DNA of 49,520 nt from a virus, in the IMG/VR virus record IMGVR_UViG_3300024265_000074, positions 1-49,520 of that record; one strand, given 5' to 3'. The notes under the pieces are model-generated. The model did no database searches and was not told the origin of the DNA. It saw only the letters and a program-made list of their open reading frames with translations. Positions 27,270-36,033 of this stretch are shown in pieces. Both the position numbers and the translations under genes were made by a program. Positions within the stretch are counted from its first letter, which is position 1. Every line of letters begins with the position of its first letter.

Positions 27270-30150
27270 CGTCCTCTCCTATAGTGAGGTCTTCCAGTTC
27301 GATATTGAAGTCGTAGCATATAGCACGGGACATCGCCCATGATGTTCCGGCCCCAAGGGTTGCCCTGTGCTCAAACATACCGGCTTCGAGTTTGAAACGT
27401 TGCTCCAGATCACCCGACATGTTTAATTGCCGCGTCTTATAGAGCCATCGTTTGAAGTCACCCTTAGCTACCCGCAGCTTGCCTTGCTGCTGACCAATCT
27501 GGTACGTGAGCTTCCGTAGGTGTGAATGGTTTCCAACTATGACTGGCTCATATTTACCACCAGCACTCGTTCGTAGATTCTCTACGACGAGCCGTTCGTG
27601 TTGGTGCTGCATCATGTACGCGAGCAGTAGTTCTTTCGGATCAGTAGCACTGCGAGCGGAGCCAACACGGGCGCGAAGCTGTTTGAATTTTCTCTGCAAA
27701 TACTTTATCAGCTTCATCAGATCGAAGTTGGCACACCCCGCTATGTTCGCCATTTCAGCACCGGCCATCAGCGTAGCCATCGTAGCGATCCAGTAGCGTT
27801 CTGCTGCTTCCGCTTTGAAGTGGCCCTCAAGTTTGATACGCCATTCGTCTACTTTACGTGCTACCTTATCTGTGTTGTTGGTGAGGTACCTAGCGTAATC
27901 CTGTCCAACCATTCCGTAGTTGCTCTGGAGTTCGGCAACCATGCTGGCGATACGTGGGTCAGCGACAGGGCGTTGGTTAGCGGAAATGGCAATCTCAAAT
28001 ATCCTGTATACACCTGCATCAGAAGCACCAGTCTCACTTGCCGCGAGATCAAAGACTGATTCGTTCGAGGTGCATATCAGCATCGTGTGCCAAGTCTGTG
28101 CTGCAATTGTTCGAGCACTGCGATCGGCGCGTTCACGGTCCTTTCCCTGCGTGACTTGGAAAGCTGTCTGAACGAACTCGTGCAGCGAGCGATCGTCCCC
28201 TCTCACTTCATCCCAATACACCGGCAAGTTCTGTAGGTACGCTACCTTGTTCTTCACGGCTGTGGATGTGTCGTTCAGCGTCATCGTGCCGAGCTTCGGG
28301 TTGCCCCATACAGCGGCGGCAGTCTCCAATGACAAGCTCTTACCAGCACTCGTGCCAGTCGAAACGATAGCCATGATCGCACCCGACTGCCCAGTGAACT
28401 TGATCAGCGGTCCAGCGAACGCCGAAGCGAGCATGACCATGATGTGCTCCAACCCCTGCTCGTTATAGAAGTTAAAGACATCGTTCCATCGGTCAGCTTT
28501 CCCAACGGGTGTGAAATAGTCAGCGATACCCTTGTGTTTGTGGTTCGCGGTAACGACGCTTTTCTTGATCGACCCATCTTTGAAGAATGCAGCACCACCA
28601 GAGGCGAACCCAATGATGTTCTTGTCACCCTTGTCGTCCACTTTCTCGATCCACCCGAGTTGATCGGTGGTATCAAGTATCGCGTTTTCGTCCTGCAATT
28701 TCTGTAACCAAGTAGCCATGAGGTCCTTCCAATGTTTCTGCTCGTCTGTAGTTAGAGGTACGCCACGTATGCTGAGAGTCTCCCACGTTTTCGTGCTGCC
28801 CCACAAGTCACCACCTTGAACTTCAATGGCGATGGGCTTGCCCGACTTCGACTTCGCTTGTAGTACGTATGTATAGTCTCCAGTGTTCGTGGATTTCTGC
28901 GCCTGCATCAGCCGCCATGTGCGCTTCAGCACCCGTTCGTATACCCACTCCGCAGACTCTTTATCAAATACCTTACGCTCGGTACCGTCATTGCCGGGCA
29001 TGGCCCTCCAGTTGTTAGGATAGTCGCCGACCAACCCCTGCACTGTTCCCAATTTAGGTATGACTGTACCCGTTTTGGGTACCTCGGCCTGTGGGGGTGT
29101 GGGGTCAACGTACCCGAGCGCCATGGGTGTCTTCGATTTCTTCGACTTGTATATGGGGCACGCTTGACACAATGCTGGATGCCAGCCTTCAAACGTCGAG
29201 CACTTCGTCGGCCCGGTCGTATCAGCGGCGAGTTTCTGCTGCCACTTTTCTTCAGTGGCGTCGTAGTCGTAGGCGATGTGCCTCGATGACATCGGATGAA
29301 CCAGCTTCACGCCGCCGTCGAGATATTTTAGAAACAGGAGCGTGGAATTCCATTCAGGCTCGGACTGTTCTGCACCGCCCGTCACCATAATGTGCCGTAG
29401 CACAGCACAGTTACCTATCACCTGTTTGGTATCTGCTTTGCGTGAGTTCTGGTTGGCTGAGTATTCATTCGTGACCGCTTTTCCTAACAGATGTGCGGGA
29501 ATGCTGGTAGTTTTTACCAAGGGAAGACACTTCGCCAGTTCTTTCGGATCGAAGTCTTCGTCGGTTTCCCACACGAGTGTCACAGGTCGTGGGTTGTCGG
29601 GGTCCTTGCGATTGTGGGTGCCGGGTGGTCGCAATACTCGTGCGCTATCGCTGGTACACACGCTGTCAACGGGGAAGTTATGCGCAACGCAGTCGGCTTT
29701 CAAACCTTCAGCGAGCGGCAACCACTCAGCTACGGGGATGGCCTCCTTGAGCGGCCAGTACAGGTGAATCCCGTTGCCTGACTTAACCATCAACGATGGC
29801 CGGGGCATCTTCGTAGCGAGCAGGTATTCTTTAATCGCGGCGACGGCTGAACCATCAGGGCAATCTTTGTTATCGACGTCGAGCCACAATGCTTTCAGGT
29901 GACTGACGTTCTTCGCCGTGCGCTTGACACGCAACTTGTCAGTCGGAGTTAGGAATGTCTCTTTGAAGGATGCGAGGGCATAGTAGATCGTGTGCCCTTT
30001 GGAATCGAGATCGAGCGCCAGCTTTGCAGCAACATCGTGTCGCGTCATCGTGTAATGAATGAAGACCTTCTTGTCTTCTATTTTCACGTGATCCGCGATG
30101 CAGATGTTCCCGTCCGGGACAACTCGTTTTAGAAATTCTCTCGTTTCCAT
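27253..30150 (-). CDS. Primase-helicase (PrimPol + D5/DUF927-like ATPase)
   Basis: This 965-residue protein joins two replication activities. The N-terminal 250 residues resemble archaeo-eukaryotic PrimPol enzymes: LWLDVDNKD near 90 (metal-binding Asp), GNGIHLYWPL near 128 and ARVLRPPGTHNRK near 175. A cysteine cluster follows at about 320-340 (CSTF, ALCQACP), as in related phage primases. The C-terminal half is an SF3/D5-like helicase with Walker A GTSAGKS near 600 and Walker B PVYWDEV near 645, and CTSNES as sensor. It would make primers and unwind DNA at the phage fork. A terminator-like hairpin lies just upstream of its start, and the ribosome site is poor, so it is probably made at lower level than the gene before it. 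Confidence 0.85.
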   Translation of the reverse strand: METREFLKRVVPDGNICIADHVKIEDKKVFIHYTMTRHDVAAKLALDLDSKGHTIYYALASFKETFLTPTDKLRVKRTAKNVSHLKALWLDVDNKDCPDGSAVAAIKEYLLATKMPRPSLMVKSGNGIHLYWPLKEAIPVAEWLPLAEGLKADCVAHNFPVDSVCTSDSARVLRPPGTHNRKDPDNPRPVTLVWETDEDFDPKELAKCLPLVKTTSIPAHLLGKAVTNEYSANQNSRKADTKQVIGNCAVLRHIMVTGGAEQSEPEWNSTLLFLKYLDGGVKLVHPMSSRHIAYDYDATEEKWQQKLAADTTGPTKCSTFEGWHPALCQACPIYKSKKSKTPMALGYVDPTPPQAEVPKTGTVIPKLGTVQGLVGDYPNNWRAMPGNDGTERKVFDKESAEWVYERVLKRTWRLMQAQKSTNTGDYTYVLQAKSKSGKPIAIEVQGGDLWGSTKTWETLSIRGVPLTTDEQKHWKDLMATWLQKLQDENAILDTTDQLGWIEKVDDKGDKNIIGFASGGAAFFKDGSIKKSVVTANHKHKGIADYFTPVGKADRWNDVFNFYNEQGLEHIMVMLASAFAGPLIKFTGQSGAIMAIVSTGTSAGKSLSLETAAAVWGNPKLGTMTLNDTSTAVKNKVAYLQNLPVYWDEVRGDDRSLHEFVQTAFQVTQGKDRERADRSARTIAAQTWHTMLICTSNESVFDLAASETGASDAGVYRIFEIAISANQRPVADPRIASMVAELQSNYGMVGQDYARYLTNNTDKVARKVDEWRIKLEGHFKAEAAERYWIATMATLMAGAEMANIAGCANFDLMKLIKYLQRKFKQLRARVGSARSATDPKELLLAYMMQHQHERLVVENLRTSAGGKYEPVIVGNHSHLRKLTYQIGQQQGKLRVAKGDFKRWLYKTRQLNMSGDLEQRFKLEAGMFEHRATLGAGTSWAMSRAICYDFNIELEDLTIGEDDESHN

Positions 30151-30162
30151 TACAACCCCACT

Positions 30163-30203
30163 AAAAATTGGGGCCGGTAAGGGGGAGGACCCTCACCGAC
30201 CCC
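30163..30203 (-). terminator. Rho-independent terminator between SSB-like and primase genes
   Basis: On the minus strand the segment reads GGGG-CGGT-AGGG type arms paired with two single mismatches (stem about 12 pairs, loop of 6 at 30184-30189), followed by AATTTTTAG. The arms are at 30170-30183 and 30190-30203, and the T-run corresponds to 30163-30167. It lies 7 bases after the stop of the upstream gene. Since no promoter is visible before the primase start, it likely attenuates rather than ends transcription. Confidence 0.75.
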
Positions 30204-30210
30204 GGCGCTA

Positions 30211-31305
30211 TCAATCGAGGATCGAAGATAGCATGTCAGTTATGTCAGCATCAGTGGCGGGCGACACGCCCTCCGGTGCCTTCACTTCTGACGGTTCAGC
30301 CTTGGGCTTCGCGGCCCTTGGCTTGGGGGGTTGTACTACCGGCGCTACCGGTGCGGGGGCAATAGCATCTTCCTCCACTGCCGCAGCGCGTTTTGGTTCT
30401 GGGGCTGGCGCGATGTCGTCTGTCGACTCAGAGAAATGCTGCTCCTCTGTGTTAGACGCTTCCGGGGGAGCCGACTCTGATGCTTCTGCGGTCGCGTTCG
30501 ACTCGCTACTGGCTGCATCGCTATCGTCATCGGTAGTTCCCCCAGTCGCGTGCTCGGCAGACGTATCAAGGATACGCCTAACTGTATCGGAGTCGCGAAG
30601 CTCCTCCACAGCGCCAAACTCGGTTTCGTTGAGAAAGCGGCCCGGTTTGAAAGACAGCTTCGGGTACGACACCGTAGTATCAAACCCGATCTTGGTTGAC
30701 AGCATGTACGGCGACAACCCTTTCGGTCCTAGCTTAATCTCAGCGTACTCTTTCAGCGGGTTCAAACTCGCTGGTGGAATGCGAAGTAGCATGGTGGGAA
30801 GGTCTTCGAGCTTCTTCTCGCCAGAGACGAGTGCTTCCAACTCATGCAGGAAAAGAACAACGACACGACGCACATCCTGACAGGCGCGTGTCTTCTTGCC
30901 CTCGTCAGTTGTCTTCGATCCCCATACATTCATGGGGCACGATGCGCAGGCCGCGTTGATCGCGTTTGGTACATCCGTATCAGGCTTCAGGCCATTAGCA
31001 GACCAACAGTCTGGCTTGGCAGTGTCGCCTTCGGTGTACTTGCCCTTGTAGTACGTCTTCGCCAAGAACTCACTCGACTGAATGAGAATTAACTCGACAG
31101 ACTGTACGGCGTTTTCCTCGTCGTCCAAATAGACTTGTTCCTCGCCGCCCTGACGAACTCGCCATGTACGGCCTCGGTAAGAGATGATCGGGAAACCCGA
31201 GTGCACCCCACCTGAGAACTCTTTCCTCCCCTCCATTGCCGCAGATGCAGTTTGCAAGTGGGCAGGAAGGTTTGCTCGTGCGGCTACTAGATCAGTACCG
31301 GTCAT
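30211..31305 (-). CDS. Candidate single-stranded DNA-binding protein
   Basis: The 364-residue product has a folded N-terminal part (about 1-250) with a four-Cys set at C100, C120, C123 and C142 that probably binds zinc, then a long low-complexity tail rich in Ala, Pro, Glu and Ser, ending in an acidic tip (TDADITDMLSSILD). An acidic C-terminal tip after a disordered tail is the hallmark of SSB proteins, which use it to recruit partners. The gene sits among replication genes and is followed by a terminator. The fold itself is not the classical OB pattern I can recognise, so the call is by layout and context. Confidence 0.55.
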   Translation of the reverse strand: MTGTDLVAARANLPAHLQTASAAMEGRKEFSGGVHSGFPIISYRGRTWRVRQGGEEQVYLDDEENAVQSVELILIQSSEFLAKTYYKGKYTEGDTAKPDCWSANGLKPDTDVPNAINAACASCPMNVWGSKTTDEGKKTRACQDVRRVVVLFLHELEALVSGEKKLEDLPTMLLRIPPASLNPLKEYAEIKLGPKGLSPYMLSTKIGFDTTVSYPKLSFKPGRFLNETEFGAVEELRDSDTVRRILDTSAEHATGGTTDDDSDAASSESNATAEASESAPPEASNTEEQHFSESTDDIAPAPEPKRAAAVEEDAIAPAPVAPVVQPPKPRAAKPKAEPSEVKAPEGVSPATDADITDMLSSILD

Positions 31306-31697
31306 GTTGCTCTCCTTACACCAATAAATATGGATTCGCTGTACTTGACGCCGGGAACGTCGATGCCACCGTCTAACAGTTCACGAACGATTTTCGCGTT
31401 CGCTTTCATGTCGATAGCTTCGAGGTTACCAGTGCTGACAGCAAAGTTATAAAATGCGTCGCGGTCTTTGACCGAACACGACGAACGGTTTTTCTTGTAC
31501 GCTGTTCCTGCGTCGGTCGGTGCCGACTCAAGGCCCTCTTTATCGAGAGCGGCTAGGATCAGACCGTCGAGCTTAACAAGTGCGTCGGTCATGCGTTGTG
31601 TTGAGTTAGTGAATACTTTCTTTGCTGCGTCCTTTGCGTCACGAATCTGGACGTACTTATCGATCAGTTCGGGCAGCTTCATCTGTTCCATGCTCAT
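31302..31697 (-). CDS. Helical protein of unknown function, replication block
   Basis: The start at ATG 31697 has GAGGCGAC just upstream; the longer frame to 31805 lies inside the previous gene. The 131-residue product is helical in the first half (PELIDKYVQIRDAKDAAKKVF) and has two Lys/Arg patches, with a YKKNRSSCSVKDRDAFYNF segment that could contact nucleic acid. Its stop overlaps the start of the SSB-like gene (ATGA), so the two are probably translated together. A role next to the SSB-like protein is plausible but unproven. Confidence 0.6.
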   Translation of the reverse strand: MSMEQMKLPELIDKYVQIRDAKDAAKKVFTNSTQRMTDALVKLDGLILAALDKEGLESAPTDAGTAYKKNRSSCSVKDRDAFYNFAVSTGNLEAIDMKANAKIVRELLDGGIDVPGVKYSESIFIGVRRAT

Positions 31698-31707
31698 AGT
31701 GTCGCCT

Positions 31708-32097
31708 CTATCTGTGGTTGGTGATGATGACTCTATCGTCGGCTGACGATTTGGCCTTGGGAAGCTCGCGCTTGATGAATTCCTCTGGGGTTTCACCAAG
31801 CACACGCTTGTCTGAGAATGCGAGTGTTGCCAAGCCGATACGGGCGCGATGCCAGAGAGATAGCTTGGAACCGTGTAACCGAGTCATGTAGGTGATGAAC
31901 GAATCGAGTTGTTCCCGAGTAGCGTTGATCGTGACTGGTGTGCCTTTCTTCATGCTTAGTCCACGTGTCATCATGGACGTTGCTTCGAGGGACTCTGCGA
32001 ATTCTTTTACTTCGTCTTTAAGTCCATAATTGGTTGCGTAAGAAAGTGCTGCGATGATGCGGCGCAAGCGCCAACGGGAGAGCCAATTTTGTATCAT
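31708..32097 (-). CDS. Small basic protein of unknown function
   Basis: I start at ATG 32097 with AAGGCG 6 bases upstream; an in-frame TTG at 32121 overlaps the helicase stop. The 129-residue product opens with a basic amphipathic helix (MIQNWLSRWRLRRIIAALSYA) and has a second helix with many Lys residues, then a short C-terminal charged tail. It follows the SNF2-type helicase gene by 10 bases. No known motif is visible. Confidence 0.58.
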   Translation of the reverse strand: MIQNWLSRWRLRRIIAALSYATNYGLKDEVKEFAESLEATSMMTRGLSMKKGTPVTINATREQLDSFITYMTRLHGSKLSLWHRARIGLATLAFSDKRVLGETPEEFIKRELPKAKSSADDRVIITNHR

Positions 32098-32107
32098 GGT
32101 GTTCGCC

Positions 32108-33616
32108 TTAGTTGTCGTCAAACATATCCAGAAGTGCGCCTTGTAGACTCGCCTTCTGTTGTAAGCGTTTGTAAATCTTGCTCTCGATAGGGCAAGAAGT
32201 CAAGTGAATAATCATGGACTTATGCTTCTGTCCGGGCCGTGTAATTCGTGCGTTCGCTTGCTCGTAAGTTTCGAGTGAAGTGGTTGGTGAGAACCACACA
32301 ATCGTATTTGCTGCCGTAAGCGTCAGGCCGTGACTCATGCACTTCGGGTGTGCTACTAACACGCGTGGGGAAGTCTGAAGTTGGAACCCGGTGAAGATTT
32401 CATCACGTCGTTTCTTCGAGATGCCGCCGTGTATCAACGAACAGTCGACGCCCTTTGTATACAGGCGTTGGTGAAGCTCTGTAGCTGCGTGCGTGAAGTC
32501 AGCAAAGATAATCACTTTGCCAAGCGACTGATCAATAATATCGAACAGTTCATTTACCCTACTCGTGTTGTCTAATCGAACAACGGATTTGTCGGTTGTG
32601 TACACCCATCCGCAGGCGATCTGCAACAACTTCATAAAGAGGACGCCTTCGTTCGCCGAGGTAATCAGCCCCTCCCTGAACGCAGCCTTGGCAGCGGCGA
32701 TCATCTTCTTATACGTGATGTCTATCTGGTTGGAAGGTGGCACATCGATCGTCTTGTAAATGACCGGTGGTAGCTCAACACAATCGTCACGCTTGTACCG
32801 CACTGCCGGGTGCAACATTTCGAACACCTGATCGTTAGCGTTGGACTTGGCGATCCACTTAAACTGTGTGATCTGCGTCATGGTTTTGCGTTGGAACTCT
32901 TTGAAGAACTTCGGAGCGCGACGGGGAGTCAGCAACTTTGCAAGACCCCATGCATCAGTCGGGTTGTTAGGTGTTGGCGAACCAGTCATACCCCACACGT
33001 AGGGAACCCTCGCGATCAGCTTCGCAGCCTTCTTCCATTTATTCGTTTGCTTGTTTCGGAACGCACCGACTTCATCGAGAATCACCACGTCGAACTTCAT
33101 TGCGATAAGTTCAGGGAGAATCACACCAATGCCATCGTGGTTGATTACGTAGAACTGGTGATCCTCGGTGAGCACCTTCAGTCGTTTTGCTTTCGTACCG
33201 TGCAGGATGCCGACCGAGTGCCAGCCGAAGTACTGAAAGATTTCTCTATCCCACACCTGTGTGAGAGTCGATAGCGGTGCGACCACCAGCACCTTCTTTA
33301 CCAAGCCTTCATGGATCATGTTATCACAGGCATACAGCGCGGCCCTTGTCTTACCTGTCCCCATTTCAGAGAGTACATATGCTCTTGGGTTCATCGTGAG
33401 CAGAGCCGCCGTGATCTTCTGGGTACGGAAGGGTGGTGGGTTGTCGGGCCATGGATACTGCGCAACGATGGGGGCCGGGACAGTGTATCCCAGATTTCGT
33501 AACAGACGTGTCACTTCAATCGTATGCGCGATCGTTCCGGCACCGATCAAGTTCCCAACTTGTTGGCTGCTCGGCAACTGGATCATGCCATCAGTTATGA
33601 TTGGGCGTTTAGTCAT
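32108..33616 (-). CDS. SNF2-type DEAD-like helicase
   Basis: The 502-residue protein shows the superfamily 2 motif series: a Q-like region, Walker A SEMGTGKTRAAL near 85, motif Ia APLSTLTQVW, motif II ILDEVGAF near 178 (DEVG instead of the usual DEAH), motif III MTGSPTPN, and motif VI EQANARITRPGQ near 455. The last is typical of SNF2-family translocases. Phage copies are usually found beside family A polymerase, VRR-NUC and primase genes, as here. It probably remodels DNA or drives replication or recombination. Its start overlaps the nuclease stop (TGATG). Confidence 0.88.
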   Translation of the reverse strand: MTKRPIITDGMIQLPSSQQVGNLIGAGTIAHTIEVTRLLRNLGYTVPAPIVAQYPWPDNPPPFRTQKITAALLTMNPRAYVLSEMGTGKTRAALYACDNMIHEGLVKKVLVVAPLSTLTQVWDREIFQYFGWHSVGILHGTKAKRLKVLTEDHQFYVINHDGIGVILPELIAMKFDVVILDEVGAFRNKQTNKWKKAAKLIARVPYVWGMTGSPTPNNPTDAWGLAKLLTPRRAPKFFKEFQRKTMTQITQFKWIAKSNANDQVFEMLHPAVRYKRDDCVELPPVIYKTIDVPPSNQIDITYKKMIAAAKAAFREGLITSANEGVLFMKLLQIACGWVYTTDKSVVRLDNTSRVNELFDIIDQSLGKVIIFADFTHAATELHQRLYTKGVDCSLIHGGISKKRRDEIFTGFQLQTSPRVLVAHPKCMSHGLTLTAANTIVWFSPTTSLETYEQANARITRPGQKHKSMIIHLTSCPIESKIYKRLQQKASLQGALLDMFDDN

Positions 33617-34008
33617 CAGAGCGGATCACACCACGTACAGCGGTAGTTTCCCCCTACCTTGTTGCCGTGCTCACATGTCCCCGGTGCCCGGTTTTTGGGA
33701 CCAGCTTCTTCCTCCAGCCATTCCAGTAATTCCCGTTCACCTGAATACAGAGCACCGATCAGGGCTTCGCCGATTACGAACACTTTACCACCTGCGTTCT
33801 CAACGTCGTCAATCGTTAAAAGTTGTCGGGGTGTGGGGTGCTTACCCGGCGCTTTCGTTTCAATTGCAAAGTAGATGCCTTTGTAACAGGCGTGACAGTC
33901 GAGACACGCAGCGCCGTAACCAGTTTGCACAGGCCAGTGCTGATATGCGCCGTACGACTTGAGTGTCTTCTTGACACGCGCTTTCACTTTCGCTTCTGGA
34001 CCAGCCAT
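33616..34008 (-). CDS. VRR-NUC-type nuclease with zinc-ribbon tail
   Basis: The 130-residue product has the VRR-NUC layout: an N-terminal helix with Lys/Arg (KVKARVKKTLKSYG), a strand with Gly-Tyr-Gly and Asp (TGYGAACLD), and FAIETKAPGKHPTPRQ, whose Glu and Lys form the PD-(D/E)XK-type active site. The C-terminus has a CEHG...CTWC four-ligand cluster that likely binds zinc. VRR-NUC enzymes cut branched DNA and are often adjacent to SNF2-type helicases in phages. The two genes overlap, suggesting joint function in resolving replication intermediates. Confidence 0.82.
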   Translation of the reverse strand: MAGPEAKVKARVKKTLKSYGAYQHWPVQTGYGAACLDCHACYKGIYFAIETKAPGKHPTPRQLLTIDDVENAGGKVFVIGEALIGALYSGERELLEWLEEEAGPKNRAPGTCEHGNKVGGNYRCTWCDPL

Positions 34009-34773
34009 CTACTTGCCACCTATAAGGGGGAGTAATCCGCCAGCCGCTAATCCTTGCGCTAACCCCTGACCGAATCCCGCTTGAACCTGACCCGCCGACC
34101 CAAAGGACCCGCCTGCCAGAGCTTGCTGAAACTGCTGCTGAGATTGCTGCTGCATGGCTCTTACCTGCGTTGCGGTTAAATTCTGTGAAGCCTGAGACTG
34201 TTCGGACTTTGGGCGCTCCCAAATGTCCTCCCCCGCGTCGCACGTCATAATAGCCGTTGCACACCATTCCTCGAAGTCATCGCACAATATTTCGATGCAC
34301 GTCTCGTTGTCTGGGGTTCTCGGTGAGATACGTGCCTTCAGTGAAATCATTTGGTCATTGAAGAACGTAAGTTTAATAAGGTCGCAATCTTCGGCGATCA
34401 TATGTGCTTCGTCGGTTCGATACACATTCTCCCAAACCACATCAGGGATCATATTGCGGAATTCCTGCTTGAGCATTACTTTCAATGTGCGTGGCTCAAG
34501 TGTCTGGCTCAATGGTTGTACTCCTCTCACTGCTTGACTTATACCGCTATGCCAGTGCTTCCATGGCGCGATTTGCTGATTCATAAGTCCAGCCTGACTA
34601 GGACCTAACTGACTGCTCGGTGGAGGTGTTGCGTTACACATTAGCTGTGGACTAACCATCATTGCAGCATTGTCGACCATCATCTTCGTGATGTAGTCTT
34701 TCTGCTGCTGCAATTCGATTAATCGTTCTTGCCCTTGTCGAACCAGTGTGGGCATTGGGTCACTGGGCACCAT
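34009..34773 (-). CDS. Unknown protein with Gln/Gly-rich tail
   Basis: Start uncertain: ATG 34773 (used) or ATG 34755 have no strong ribosome site, and the frame is open to 34974 inside the RecB-like gene. The 254-residue protein (from 34773) has a helical Gln-rich N-terminus, a central alpha/beta domain with several acidic residues and Cys (ETCIEILCDDFEEWCATAIMTC), and a C-terminal low-complexity tail rich in Gln, Ala and Gly. I recognise no family. The tail resembles those of proteins that multimerise or bind DNA; its location between two nuclease genes suggests DNA metabolism or a minor virion role. Confidence 0.6.
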   Translation of the reverse strand: MVPSDPMPTLVRQGQERLIELQQQKDYITKMMVDNAAMMVSPQLMCNATPPPSSQLGPSQAGLMNQQIAPWKHWHSGISQAVRGVQPLSQTLEPRTLKVMLKQEFRNMIPDVVWENVYRTDEAHMIAEDCDLIKLTFFNDQMISLKARISPRTPDNETCIEILCDDFEEWCATAIMTCDAGEDIWERPKSEQSQASQNLTATQVRAMQQQSQQQFQQALAGGSFGSAGQVQAGFGQGLAQGLAAGGLLPLIGGK

Positions 34774-35393
34774 CCGCACAGACCCGATTCGGTCGCCGGA
34801 AAGTCCGTAGTCTGTTTCGCGATCTCGATCTCTTTGACTCGCGGCAACAGTTCCATCCACACGTTTTTTAACTCGGGGCGTGCAATATTTTCTAAGGAAA
34901 TTTTTGAGCTGCGTAACCATACGAACACCAATTTGAAGTGGTTGATTTCCGGCATGAGCCGGGAAAGAATACATGCAGCTAATTGTAGCTGCGTCCAGTC
35001 GAGCTTAACCTTACCAGTCTTCCAGTCAACGATAGTCGCCGTATCTCCATTCACGATCAGCAAGTCAACAATTGCCCTTACCCATGCGTTTGCTGCGAAC
35101 CAATCGACCGGCTCGAATTCGGGGTTCAGACACATCTTCATTTCGCCGTACTTCTCACCCTTCGCGTCTGCAAACCGACCAGCAATCTTCTCGTGCATAC
35201 GCAGTGGTACCGGCAGGGCTTTACCTTTGATCACACGTTGGAACATCGCGTTGTGAACTTCCTTGCCCTCGCGAGCGGCTTCGGAGTCACCGTCCTTCGT
35301 GTCTTTGACAATCTTCAGGTGGTAGTACTTCTTCCGGCATGTTTCGAATGTCGAGAGTACCGAGAAAGACCATGGCGTTTTGAAGATGTTCAT
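34719..35393 (-). CDS. RecB/Cas4-like exonuclease
   Basis: The 224-residue protein carries the PD-(D/E)XK core: GKEVHNAM (His47), AIVDLL with Asp110, IVDWKTG with Asp123 and Lys125, and the following QLQLAACIL (Gln-type motif). Cys residues at 19, 206, 209 and 214 are placed as in Cas4 and AddB, where four Cys hold a 4Fe-4S cluster. It probably degrades or resects DNA ends for recombination. It overlaps its neighbour downstream by 55 bases and the upstream gene by 4 bases. Confidence 0.85.
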   Translation of the reverse strand: MNIFKTPWSFSVLSTFETCRKKYYHLKIVKDTKDGDSEAAREGKEVHNAMFQRVIKGKALPVPLRMHEKIAGRFADAKGEKYGEMKMCLNPEFEPVDWFAANAWVRAIVDLLIVNGDTATIVDWKTGKVKLDWTQLQLAACILSRLMPEINHFKLVFVWLRSSKISLENIARPELKNVWMELLPRVKEIEIAKQTTDFPATESGLCGWCPVTQCPHWFDKGKND

Positions 35394-35620
35394 CTTATTC
35401 GTGACCTCACTAGATCGACTAGGCGTTGCGCGTCTGGGCGGTTCCAGAACGTACCGTATATAAAGTAGTTACTGAACTCTGCTCCATGGCAGTCCCGCTC
35501 GTTCATCACAGGGCGTACTATACACGCTAGGGACTCTTTGGGGATACAATTACGAGTAAGCGAGTAAATCCATTCCCGGTACTGGTCGTGCCTCCCACAC
35601 AAAATCGCGACAGGTTTCAT
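35390..35620 (-). CDS. Small protein of unknown function
   Basis: I start at ATG 35620, which overlaps the previous stop (ATGA). The 76-residue product begins MKPVAILCGRHDQYREWIYS, with a short strand-loop resembling the start of a Rossmann-like fold (AILCGRH), but is too short for a full domain. It has four Cys residues. Overlaps on both sides support translation in the operon. No known function. Confidence 0.6.
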   Translation of the reverse strand: MKPVAILCGRHDQYREWIYSLTRNCIPKESLACIVRPVMNERDCHGAEFSNYFIYGTFWNRPDAQRLVDLVRSRIR

Positions 35621-36033
35621 CCTGTATGCACCTTCAGTAGTTGTTGGAGGCATTCGAGGCCCTTATCGAACCCTACGAACGTGTGTGTGGATATGTGCCG
35701 AGCCATGCCGAAGAACCGGGTGCGCGGATCGTCCTCATCCTCTACGAAGATTTGCGTTTGGAATGCACCAATGCCGTACCCAAACTCAAGCATCAAACCA
35801 TGACCTCCGGGGTTATCCTTCTCAAGATACCCGAACATGTAATCACTCTGCTTCACTGCCCAGAGGTCCCATTCAGTGTAGTCTTTCTCGTCGGTGAGCC
35901 CGTGACTGCGAGGATCAAGGAACTGAATGCGCGGATGCTTACACGCCTCGATCACTTTATCCTGCCAGCCTGATTTCATACCGCCTGCGAGGTATACGAT
36001 CACCCAAGCATCTCTATCGATTTTAGTAGTCAA
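35617..36033 (-). CDS. Nucleoside 2-deoxyribosyltransferase-like protein
   Basis: The 138-residue product matches the fold pattern of nucleoside 2-deoxyribosyltransferase-like/DUF4406 proteins: an opening strand and glycine loop VIVYLAGGMKSGW, a middle DPRSHGLTDEKDYTEWDLWAVKQSDYMFGYL with the acidic and aromatic pattern, and GGHGLMLEFGYGIG, whose Glu is the likely nucleophile. These enzymes move or cleave nucleobases from deoxyribose and are found in phages that manage nucleotide pools or modify DNA. It lies in the replication block and overlaps both neighbours by four bases. Confidence 0.72.
   Translation of the reverse strand: MTTKIDRDAWVIVYLAGGMKSGWQDKVIEACKHPRIQFLDPRSHGLTDEKDYTEWDLWAVKQSDYMFGYLEKDNPGGHGLMLEFGYGIGAFQTQIFVEDEDDPRTRFFGMARHISTHTFVGFDKGLECLQQLLKVHTG

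Noticed and set aside
30098-30880. Plus-strand frame of 260 codons opposite the SSB-like gene
   Set aside because: Serine/glycine-rich mirror of the Ala/Pro/Glu-rich tail of the minus-strand gene.
33261-33962. Plus-strand frame of 233 codons opposite helicase and nuclease genes
   Set aside because: Antisense to SNF2-type and VRR-NUC genes; low-complexity Arg/Ser product typical of a shadow frame.
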